This document shows, piece by piece, positions 1 to 5,125 of a stretch of DNA of 5,936 nucleotides; the stretch's first letter is position 1; each line of letters starts with the position of its first letter. The stretch comes from Nitrospirota bacterium (GTDB taxonomy: Bacteria; Nitrospirota; Nitrospiria; Nitrospirales; UBA8639), in NCBI GenBank assembly GCA_003233615.1, contig QIMB01000373.1, forward strand, positions 1 to 5,936, written 5' to 3'. A program made the position numbers and the translations under genes. The notes under the pieces were generated by a model. That model made no database searches. It saw only the letters and a list, made by a program, of their open reading frames with translations, and had not been told where the DNA came from.

Positions 1-108
1 GGACATATGGAGAAAGACATGCCGAGTATTTGAAAAAGTCTCAAGTTTGCTGGAAAACAGTCCGATACGACAAACATTATTGGCCAAACTTCTAACGAGG
101 GTATTACG
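1..108. other. Left-edge segment, possible tail of an upstream gene, frame undecided
   Basis: Two + strand frames stay open from the left edge almost to the next gene. One ends with TAA at 93-95, 13 bases before the next start, and its last residues would read WPNF. The other ends with TGA at 110-112, which would overlap the next ATG in an ATGA arrangement; its codons include several that are rare in the clear genes of this window (ATA, AGA, AGG, CTA). The minus strand is also open across this stretch. I slightly favour the frame ending at 95 on codon use. The piece is too short to identify a protein. Confidence 0.25.
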
Positions 109-336
109 ATGACTGATTTGCTAACATTGAGTGAAGTTTCAACATTCTTAAAAGTTCCGAAATCAACTATTTACAAATTGGCTCGAGAACGCCGACTTCC
201 CGGTCATAAGGTTGGGAAGCATTGGCGGTTTGTCCGAGAAGAAATTGAGGCCTGGGTGCAAAATTCCGGGGACGAAGAACCCATGGTTGGAGCGGCTGCC
301 GGAAATGGGAGTCGTGATCGGTTTAGTTTGAATTAA
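109..336 (+). CDS. Small excisionase-type helix-turn-helix DNA-binding protein
   Basis: This 75-residue protein is almost entirely one DNA-binding domain of the excisionase/MerR-like winged-helix family (HTH_17 type). Residues 5-50 give the typical pattern: LTLSEVSTFLKVPKSTIYKL forms the helix-turn-helix, RRLPGHKVGKHWRF forms the wing, and REEIEAWV closes the domain. The tail from about residue 53 is Gly/Ala/Ser-rich and looks disordered. The ATG follows GAGGG at 97-101 with a 7-base gap, so the start is well supported. Phage relatives direct excision, while chromosomal relatives are often small transcription regulators. No integrase or other phage gene is visible here, so a regulatory role is more likely, but its target is unknown. 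It lies 487 bases before cheY with a long gap between, so membership of the chemotaxis operon is not shown. Confidence 0.85.
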   Translation: MTDLLTLSEVSTFLKVPKSTIYKLARERRLPGHKVGKHWRFVREEIEAWVQNSGDEEPMVGAAAGNGSRDRFSLN

Positions 337-399
337 TTGATTTTTCCTGTGCTTATTAATTCCTCCTTGTCATCATAGACCTTTCTCAATGACCGACGA

Positions 400-432
400 C
401 CCCGATACTGAGGAGAAGATGCCTCGGTGGGG
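400..432 (+). other. Bulged hairpin in the gap after the HTH gene
   Basis: CCCC (400-403) can pair with GGGG (429-432), and ACTGAGG (407-413) with CCTCGGT (422-428) including one G-U pair. This leaves a 3-base bulge (404-406) and an 8-base loop. That is 11 pairs in total. No T-run follows, so it is not a standard intrinsic terminator. It could end transcription of the HTH gene by another route, or be a structured leader element. The pairing is read directly from the sequence; its function is unknown. Confidence 0.4.
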
Positions 433-519
433 GCGGGTGCAACAAGTCAGAATCCAACCCTTCTCCCTTCTTGTTTGAATCTACCACCTCATGGCTGTGT
501 GGGTCTTCTGTTGTCTCAT

Positions 520-617
520 GTGACTCGTGAGAAGTAAAAAAGGAGTAGTGAGATGTGAGAAGTGAGCTGCAGGAAAAGAGCAGAATCAGCTCTCCTCGCT
601 TCTCTCTTCTTTGTTTC
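520..617. repeat. GTGAG-rich / CTC-rich intergenic repeat, short copy
   Basis: The left part is purine-rich with repeated GTGAG words, and the right part switches to a pyrimidine-rich run. GAGAAGTGAG (557-566) pairs with CTCGCTTCTC (595-604) apart from one G-U position, and AGAGC (577-581) pairs with GCTCT (589-593) inside it. The word AGTGAGATGTGAGA at 547-560 recurs exactly at 3856-3869 in the larger repeat between cheA and cheV, which suggests that the two belong to one family. Confidence 0.5.
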
Positions 618-623
618 TCTCTT

Positions 624-635
624 GCATACGTATGC
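624..635. promoter_or_regulatory. Perfect 12-bp palindrome, possible operator
   Basis: GCATACGTATGC is a perfect palindrome about 190 bases before the cheY start. Perfect palindromes of this length in a leader often bind dimeric regulators, but no second copy was noticed and no regulator can be matched to it. The small HTH protein upstream is one candidate only because of its position. Confidence 0.35.
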
Positions 636-811
636 GGCTACAACAATTCTGAACGAAAACTTTTCTTCACGTGCTCCTCAAGAATGGGAAAGCCTTGACC
701 GAATTTTATTGTACCGTATGTGTTCATTCCCGTTGAATTGTGATCAGTGTATCGTTCCTTTATTCATAAATTTCTTTGGACATTTCACAGAGGGGCATGT
801 CCAGGAGTGGC

Positions 812-817
812 AAGGAG
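812..817 (+). promoter_or_regulatory. Shine-Dalgarno site that sets the cheY start
   Basis: AAGGAG lies 6 bases before the ATG at 824. Two in-frame ATGs further upstream, at 776 and 797, lack an equally good site, and using them would add residues before the normal beginning of a CheY protein. This decides for 824. Confidence 0.85.
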
Positions 818-823
818 TTCAGC

Positions 824-1222
824 ATGATTGATACCAGCCTGAAAGTGTTAGTGGTAGATGATATGTCCACTATGCGGCGAATTATAAAAAATGTCTTAAA
901 GCAAATTGGTTTTTCAGACATGGTTGAAGCAGAAAATGGGCAAGATGCTTTGAATAAATTAAAAGCCGGGGATATTGGATTTATTGTCTCGGATTGGAAT
1001 ATGCCCGTCATGCAAGGGATTGATTTGTTGCGGGCCGTTCGGGCTGATGCTGAGCTGAAACATCTTCCCTTTCTGATGGTCACAGCTGAAGCCCAAAAAG
1101 ACAATATTATTGAAGCAGTCCAAGCCGGTGTGAGTAATTATGTGGTGAAACCATTTACGGCTGAAGCGCTCCAAGAGAAATTAGAGAAGATTTTTGCCAA
1201 GACGCAGCCAGCCAAAACGTAA
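824..1222 (+). CDS. cheY: Chemotaxis response regulator CheY
   Basis: This is a stand-alone receiver domain of 132 residues, close to the roughly 129 of the enteric CheY. It carries phosphate from CheA to the flagellar motor switch, where phosphorylated CheY binds FliM and changes rotation. Every key residue is present: acidic pair Asp12-Asp13, phosphoacceptor Asp57 within SDWNMP, Thr87, the switch residue Tyr106 and Lys109 in VVKPF. Even the numbering matches enteric CheY at Asp57, Thr87, Tyr106 and Lys109. There is no output domain. cheZ follows after 50 bases, which pairs the regulator with its phosphatase. With Trp58 and Tyr106 both conserved, a true motor-binding CheY is more likely than a phosphate-sink paralogue. 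Confidence 0.96.
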   Translation: MIDTSLKVLVVDDMSTMRRIIKNVLKQIGFSDMVEAENGQDALNKLKAGDIGFIVSDWNMPVMQGIDLLRAVRADAELKHLPFLMVTAEAQKDNIIEAVQAGVSNYVVKPFTAEALQEKLEKIFAKTQPAKT

Positions 1223-1261
1223 GGGTACCTCAGGTTCAAGGATGAAAACTTTAACGTATGC

Positions 1262-1269
1262 AGGAGGTG
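1262..1269 (+). promoter_or_regulatory. Strong Shine-Dalgarno site that sets the cheZ start
   Basis: AGGAGGTG is a full match to the anti-Shine-Dalgarno tail of 16S rRNA. Measured from AGGAGG (1262-1267) it lies 5 bases before the ATG at 1273. The earlier in-frame ATG at 1258 overlaps the approach to this site and has none of its own, so 1273 is the real start. Confidence 0.88.
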
Positions 1270-1272
1270 TGT

Positions 1273-1899
1273 ATGTTGGTGGATCGTGACATCGAAACAG
1301 ATGACGAAGACATTGATACATCAGAAGAAGAACATTGCATTAATGCTGAACTGACCGAACTCACCAAGTATGTGGAAATGATTACGAGTACGATTCGTGA
1401 TATGGAGTCGCCGGTGACAACCACATCCGATCAACTCCCCCAGGCGACGGCGCACTTGAATGATTTGGCAAGGATGACGGAAGAGGGCACCCATCAGGTA
1501 TTGGCCTTGACTGAAGCCATTGATACGAATCGTGCAACGGTTTGTACAGCATTAGAGCAGTTGCAGCAGAAGTTGGGTGGAGAGGATGCGTCCGATGTTG
1601 CCAAGGTCATGGAATTGCTTAAGTCAGATGAGCAACGGATTTTGGATATTCATGTGGCGTTATCGTTTCAAGATCTTGTCGCGCAACGGGTGGCGAAACT
1701 TGTCACGATACTCAACGACGTTCAACATAAATTGCTCAAGCTAGTTGTGGTTTTTGGCATCAAAATCAAGAAGGATGGGTCTGCCGGAAAAGATGGAGGG
1801 CGTGGATCTGAGATGCTTCGCCAATTGGACGCATCCCAAACAACGGCGCTTCAGCAAGATCTGGTAGATGATATTTTATCTGAATTTGGATGTTCATGA
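1273..1899 (+). CDS. cheZ: CheY-phosphate phosphatase CheZ
   Basis: CheZ speeds the dephosphorylation of CheY-P and so ends the motor signal. At 208 residues it is close to the 214 of the E. coli protein. The catalytic segment is visible at 131-140: SFQDLVAQRV carries Asp134 and Gln138, which match Asp143 and Gln147 of E. coli CheZ; the Gln is the residue inserted into the CheY active site. The last residues, LVDDILSEFGC (197-207), form the amphipathic CheY-binding helix, joined to the helical body by a Gly/Lys-rich flexible linker at about 166-180. The first 20 residues are strongly acidic, which is unusual but plausible for a disordered tail. It lies between cheY and cheA, consistent with one transcript. 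Confidence 0.93.
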   Translation: MLVDRDIETDDEDIDTSEEEHCINAELTELTKYVEMITSTIRDMESPVTTTSDQLPQATAHLNDLARMTEEGTHQVLALTEAIDTNRATVCTALEQLQQKLGGEDASDVAKVMELLKSDEQRILDIHVALSFQDLVAQRVAKLVTILNDVQHKLLKLVVVFGIKIKKDGSAGKDGGRGSEMLRQLDASQTTALQQDLVDDILSEFGCS

Positions 1900-1965
1900 G
1901 ACAACGGTCTGATACCTGAAGGGCGATGCGATGTCTGATGCCTCTTGTGTTAAAAAAGGTGATCT

Positions 1966-3849
1966 ATGAACGATGAAATGGCAGAGATTTTAAACGACTT
2001 CCTCGCTGAAAGCACAGAAATGCTTGAAGCGCTTGACCAACATTTTGTCAAGCTGGAAGCTGAGCCCACGAATACGGATCTCTTGAATGAGATCTTCCGG
2101 TGTATGCACAGTATGAAAGGATCTGCGGGATTTCTCGGTTTTGCGCATCTCGTGGAAGTGGCGCATCAGGGCGAAAGTTTGTTGAATAAACTCCGGCAAG
2201 GGGAAATGAGTGTCTCCCCCTTTATTATCGATATCATTCTCGAAGCGGTGGATGTGGTGAAACTCATCACTGCTGATATTCGAGACACAGGAGAGGATAC
2301 GCATGTCGAGACAGCGTTGATTGTGAATAAATTGACGCTCACGATGGATAGCGCCGATGATCTCAAGGATATGATGTCAAATGCCCCAGTGGCGAAACCC
2401 TCTTGCCCTGTCTCCGAAGATCCGTCTGGAAATGCCACTGTTACGCAAGATGTTGTGGCCCCTGATACGTCCAGTACTCTGGCAGAGAAGCCAGACGCGC
2501 AACCAATTCCCACTGATTCTCCTCCTGTTCCTGAGAGTTCCCCAAGTGAATCTGAAAGTGTGCCGGTCCTTTCCGATGTGTTGACAAAAATGCAGGAGGC
2601 GGCATCGCGTGCCTCTTCCGTATCAAAAAAGCCGAAGGAGAAAGAGCAAGAGCTGACTGTTCGGGTTGAAACCAAACGGCTCGATCATGTCATGAATTTG
2701 GTTGGAGAGTTGGTGCTGGGGCGTAATCGACTCATGAAGCTCGGGCACGGAATTGAAGAACAATATGAGACGGATCCTCTCGTCCGTGAGTTGACTGGCG
2801 CGTTTGCGCAACTCAATCTTGTGACATCAGATTTACAGCTAGCCGTGATGAAGACCCGCATGGTGCCCATTCGGAAAGTCTTTTCCAAATTTCCCCGTTT
2901 AGTTCGGGATTTATCCAATAAATTAGGCAAACACGTGCGCTTGGAGCTTATCGGAGAAGAGACCGAAGTCGATAAATCCGTGGCAGATGAATTGAGCGAT
3001 CCATTAGTGCATTTAGTACGAAATGCCATGGATCATGGATTAGAGACAGTGGAAGAACGAAAACGGACGGGAAAAAGCCCTGAAGGCTCTGTGCGGTTAG
3101 CGGCTTATCATGAAGGCAATAGTATTGTCATTCGCATTGAAGACGATGGGCGAGGCTTGCAAGTCGACAAAATTGCGAAGAGTGCAGTGGATAAGGGTTT
3201 GATTAGCAAATCAGAGTTGTCAAGCATGAGTTCTAAAGACGTGATGAAACTCATTCTCCTTCCAGGATTCAGTACGGCAGCCCAGGTCAGCGATTTATCC
3301 GGACGTGGCGTCGGGATGGATGTGGTGCGGACGAATATCAGTCGAATGAATGGCAGTCTTGAGTTGGAATCGGAGCTTGGGCGCGGGTGTCAAGTGATGA
3401 TTAAGCTTCCTTTAACTGTGGCGATTATTCAGGCCCTCTTAGTGGAAGTACAAAGCTCCACATTCGCTGTTCCTCTGGCTTCAGTAGTGGAAGCTGTGAA
3501 GATTACGAAAGAGGATATCAAAAGTGTGAATGGCCAAGCAGTCTTGAACCTTCGAGAACGGATCCTTCCCTTACTGGATCTGGCTCAAACGTTTCAGATC
3601 CCTCATGACCACAGCAATGATGAATGTTATGTGGTCGTGGTGTCTATTGGTGCTCAACGGTTCGGAGTTGTGGTGGATCGATTACGGGCACAAGAAGAAG
3701 TTGTGATTAAATCGCTAGGCAATTTTCTGGCTAATATTGATGGCGTGGCGGGAGCCACGATTGCCGGCGATGGGAAAGTGGTGTTGATTTTGGACATGGC
3801 CAGCTTGGTAGAAAATATCTCAACGACAGCGTTTTCCTCGATGCAGTAG
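1966..3849 (+). CDS. cheA: Chemotaxis histidine kinase CheA
   Basis: CheA is the cytoplasmic kinase of the receptor array; it phosphorylates itself and passes the phosphate to CheY and CheV. The 627 residues hold, in order: an Hpt (P1) domain at about 1-125 with phospho-acceptor His48 in MHSMKGSAGFLG; a Pro/Ser/Asp/Glu-rich linker at about 131-225; the dimerisation domain at about 228-300 (RLDHVMNLVGELVLGRNRL); the ATPase domain at about 305-483 with N box HLVRNAMDHGLE (349-360), G1 box EDDGRG (392-397) and G2 box GRGVGMDVV (446-454); and a CheW-like P5 domain at about 486-617. The ATG follows AAGGTGATC at 1956-1964, a good ribosome site. No recognisable P2 (CheY-binding) domain sits in the linker. 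The protein is somewhat shorter than E. coli CheA (654), as that loss would predict. Confidence 0.97.
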   Translation: MNDEMAEILNDFLAESTEMLEALDQHFVKLEAEPTNTDLLNEIFRCMHSMKGSAGFLGFAHLVEVAHQGESLLNKLRQGEMSVSPFIIDIILEAVDVVKLITADIRDTGEDTHVETALIVNKLTLTMDSADDLKDMMSNAPVAKPSCPVSEDPSGNATVTQDVVAPDTSSTLAEKPDAQPIPTDSPPVPESSPSESESVPVLSDVLTKMQEAASRASSVSKKPKEKEQELTVRVETKRLDHVMNLVGELVLGRNRLMKLGHGIEEQYETDPLVRELTGAFAQLNLVTSDLQLAVMKTRMVPIRKVFSKFPRLVRDLSNKLGKHVRLELIGEETEVDKSVADELSDPLVHLVRNAMDHGLETVEERKRTGKSPEGSVRLAAYHEGNSIVIRIEDDGRGLQVDKIAKSAVDKGLISKSELSSMSSKDVMKLILLPGFSTAAQVSDLSGRGVGMDVVRTNISRMNGSLELESELGRGCQVMIKLPLTVAIIQALLVEVQSSTFAVPLASVVEAVKITKEDIKSVNGQAVLNLRERILPLLDLAQTFQIPHDHSNDECYVVVVSIGAQRFGVVVDRLRAQEEVVIKSLGNFLANIDGVAGATIAGDGKVVLILDMASLVENISTTAFSSMQ

Positions 3850-3972
3850 TAGGCAAGTGAGATGTGAGAGTAAAGCGTAAGGCGAAGAAGACGTGAGGCG
3901 AAAGTGGAAAAGACGTTAAGGGTAAGACGTGCGAAGGGAAAAATGAGGAGTAAGGAATGGAGAGCACAAGAG

Positions 3973-3999
3973 TTGAAAAAGTTTTGTTCATTTTATCCT
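3973..3999 (+). promoter_or_regulatory. Weak candidate promoter for cheV
   Basis: TTGAAA (3973-3978) and TATCCT (3994-3999) match the sigma-70 boxes at 5 and 4 of 6 positions, but the spacer is only 15 bases. If used, it would start cheV from inside the inverted repeat. A weak call. Confidence 0.2.
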
Positions 4000-4045
4000 G
4001 CTTCTGCCTTTGCACTCATTCACTCCCTCACGCTTCACGCCTAAC

Positions 4046-4060
4046 GAAGGAAGTTCCTTC
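4046..4060 (+). other. Small near-palindrome ahead of the cheV ribosome site
   Basis: GAAGGAA and TTCCTTC form a 7-bp inverted repeat around a single base, so on RNA the stem would have to open a few pairs to form a loop. TCCTT at 4055-4059 can instead pair with AAGGA (4078-4082) of the cheV Shine-Dalgarno site, so two exclusive folds can be drawn. It overlaps the end of the larger repeat. Confidence 0.3.
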
Positions 4061-4089
4061 TCACTTCTTACTTCCATAAGGAGCAGATA

Positions 4090-5025
4090 ATGGCGAAATG
4101 GATGGCAGAAATTGATCAACGGACCCGTTTAGCCGGGACCAATAAAATGGAACTCTTGATGTATGGCATTAATGTCTTTAAGATTCGTGAAGTCATGCAA
4201 ATGCCTCGGGTGACAAAGATTCCTGACTCCGATCCGAGAATTTTGGGACTTATCAATCTTCGTGGCGAAAATATTGCGCTCATTGATTTAGCCCAGTCGG
4301 TTGGAGTCGGCCCTATGCCGCTCGAAGGGGCAAAGCTGATTATTGCGGAATATAACGATAACAAACAAGGGTTTCTCGTCGGTGGCGTTGATCGGATCAT
4401 TCGTATGTCGTGGGAGCGTATCAAGATTCCCCCGCCAATGGTGCAGTCCAGCCGGCATGGTGCGGTGACAGCAGTCACTCAACTTGAGGATGGTCGGATG
4501 GTGCTCATTCTAGATGTGGAAAAAGTTTTAGCGGAATTACATCCCCGAGCTGATGATGAAGTTCTCATTGGTATCGAAATGGTGAAAGAGTTAGCGGGGA
4601 AGCGCGTACTCATTGCAGATGATTCCATTGTTGCTCGAAAGCAAATAACAAAAACGTTGGACCGCTTAGGGATGAAATGGGAAGAAACCCAAACAGGGAA
4701 AGAAGCCCTGATCCGTCTGCGACAATTAACTGAGGCGGCTGAAGAGGCTGGGCAAACCATTTACGATGTGTTGTCTGGAGTGATTACGGACATTGAAATG
4801 CCCGAAATGGATGGATTTTCTCTGACAAAACATATCCGTGAAGACCCGCGGATGCAGGGTCTCCCTATTCTGATGCATTCGTCGCTTTCGGGTCAATGCA
4901 ATATTGAAAAAGGAAAAGAGATGGGCGTGACAGATTATGTGACAAAGTTTCAACCGACGGAACTTCGAGACAAACTGCTCAAGCATTTAGTGCAGGCTCA
5001 GTGTGATCCGGTTCCTGGGAGATAG
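4090..5025 (+). CDS. cheV: Chemotaxis adaptor CheV (CheW domain fused to a receiver domain)
   Basis: CheV couples receptors to CheA through its CheW domain and tunes that coupling by phosphorylation of its receiver domain. The 311 residues show a CheW domain at about 15-155 (AGTNKMELL, GINVFKIREV, LGLINLRGE, MVLILDVEKVL) and a receiver domain at about 170-302. The receiver has acidic pair Asp177-Asp178, phosphoacceptor Asp234 in TDIEMPEMDGF, Ser264 at the Thr/Ser position and Lys286 in VTKFQP; a Lys-Phe rather than Lys-Pro pair is usual for CheV. AAGGAG at 4078-4083 lies 6 bases before the ATG. One oddity is that MELLMY runs straight into GINVF, where CheV relatives I recall have about 7-8 more residues forming the turn between strands 1 and 2. 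It is the only CheW-type adaptor in the window apart from the CheA P5 domain. Confidence 0.94.
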   Translation: MAKWMAEIDQRTRLAGTNKMELLMYGINVFKIREVMQMPRVTKIPDSDPRILGLINLRGENIALIDLAQSVGVGPMPLEGAKLIIAEYNDNKQGFLVGGVDRIIRMSWERIKIPPPMVQSSRHGAVTAVTQLEDGRMVLILDVEKVLAELHPRADDEVLIGIEMVKELAGKRVLIADDSIVARKQITKTLDRLGMKWEETQTGKEALIRLRQLTEAAEEAGQTIYDVLSGVITDIEMPEMDGFSLTKHIREDPRMQGLPILMHSSLSGQCNIEKGKEMGVTDYVTKFQPTELRDKLLKHLVQAQCDPVPGR

Positions 5026-5032
5026 TGGAAAC

Positions 5033-5125
5033 ATGCGAGAACGAACCATCATATACGAGGCGTTGCTGTTTGAGAGAAGGCCACATCGTACAACGACAAC
5101 AAATTGGAATGATCACGAATTATGA
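5033..5125 (+). CDS. Possible 30-residue leader ORF overlapping the sensor start
   Basis: An ATG 8 bases after the cheV stop opens a 30-codon frame that ends with TGA at 5123-5125, so it overlaps the next ATG (5122) as ATGA. It spans the whole spacer. The peptide begins MRERTIIYEALLFERR and resembles nothing I know. Its ribosome site is weak (GTGGAA), and it uses rare codons such as ATA, AGA and AGG, so the peptide itself is unlikely to matter. Its translation could still deliver ribosomes to the sensor gene, whose own ribosome site is poor. It may equally be chance. Confidence 0.25.
   Translation: MRERTIIYEALLFERRPHRTTTTNWNDHEL

Larger units (their letters stand above)
337..823. other. Long non-coding gap before cheY
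   Basis: No protein-coding frame here is convincing. The stretch contains an AT-rich inverted repeat overlapping the end of the HTH gene (GAATTAAT 330-337, ATTAATTC 355-362), a bulged hairpin at 400-432, a purine-rich then pyrimidine-rich repeat at about 520-617, and a perfect palindrome at 624-635. The last 190 bases are fairly AT-rich and probably carry the promoter of the cheY operon, but no pair of sigma-70 boxes is good enough to call, and I saw no sigma-28 or sigma-54 consensus. Confidence 0.6.
3855..4066. repeat. Long imperfect inverted repeat (MITE-like) between cheA and cheV
   Basis: The left half is purine-rich and the right half pyrimidine-rich, and three nested arm pairs are collinear: AAGTGAGA (3855-3862) with TCTCACTT (4059-4066), exact; CGTAAGGCG (3876-3884) with CGCCTAACG (4038-4046), 8 of 9; CGTGAGG (3892-3898) with CCTCACG (4026-4032), exact. 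The element fills most of the 240-base gap. There is no transposase and I see no target-site duplication. It shares AGTGAGATGTGAGA with the repeat near 550. It may be a non-autonomous element or a genome-wide intergenic repeat family. On the transcript it could fold into a long stem that reduces read-through from cheA into cheV. Confidence 0.6.

Noticed and set aside
109..336. HTH gene as evidence of a prophage or integrated element
   Set aside because: Excisionase-type domains are common in chromosomal regulators. There is no integrase, attachment repeat or tRNA gene in the window.
330..362. GAATTAAT / ATTAATTC inverted repeat as a terminator of the HTH gene
   Set aside because: The stem is only A-T rich with a 17-base loop, overlaps the stop codon, and is not followed by a T-run.
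695..722. TTGACC and TATGTG as a sigma-70 promoter for cheY, spacer 16
   Set aside because: The -35 box is fair, but the -10 box matches only 3 of 6 positions, so it is not better than chance in an AT-rich stretch.
776..823. Upstream in-frame starts for cheY at 776 and 797
   Set aside because: AAGGAG at 812-817 points to ATG 824, and CheY proteins normally begin just before the first strand (LKVLVVDD).
562..831. 89-residue + strand frame with a signal-peptide-like start (LLASLFFVSLL, AYA)
   Set aside because: It starts with GTG inside the repeat and overlaps the start of cheY. The hydrophobic run comes from the pyrimidine-rich repeat tract, and the remainder resembles no protein I know.
3731..4015. 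94-residue minus-strand frame overlapping the end of cheA
   Set aside because: It lies on the opposite strand of cheA and of the purine-rich repeat arm. Its Ser/Leu/Pro-rich composition is a by-product of that bias.
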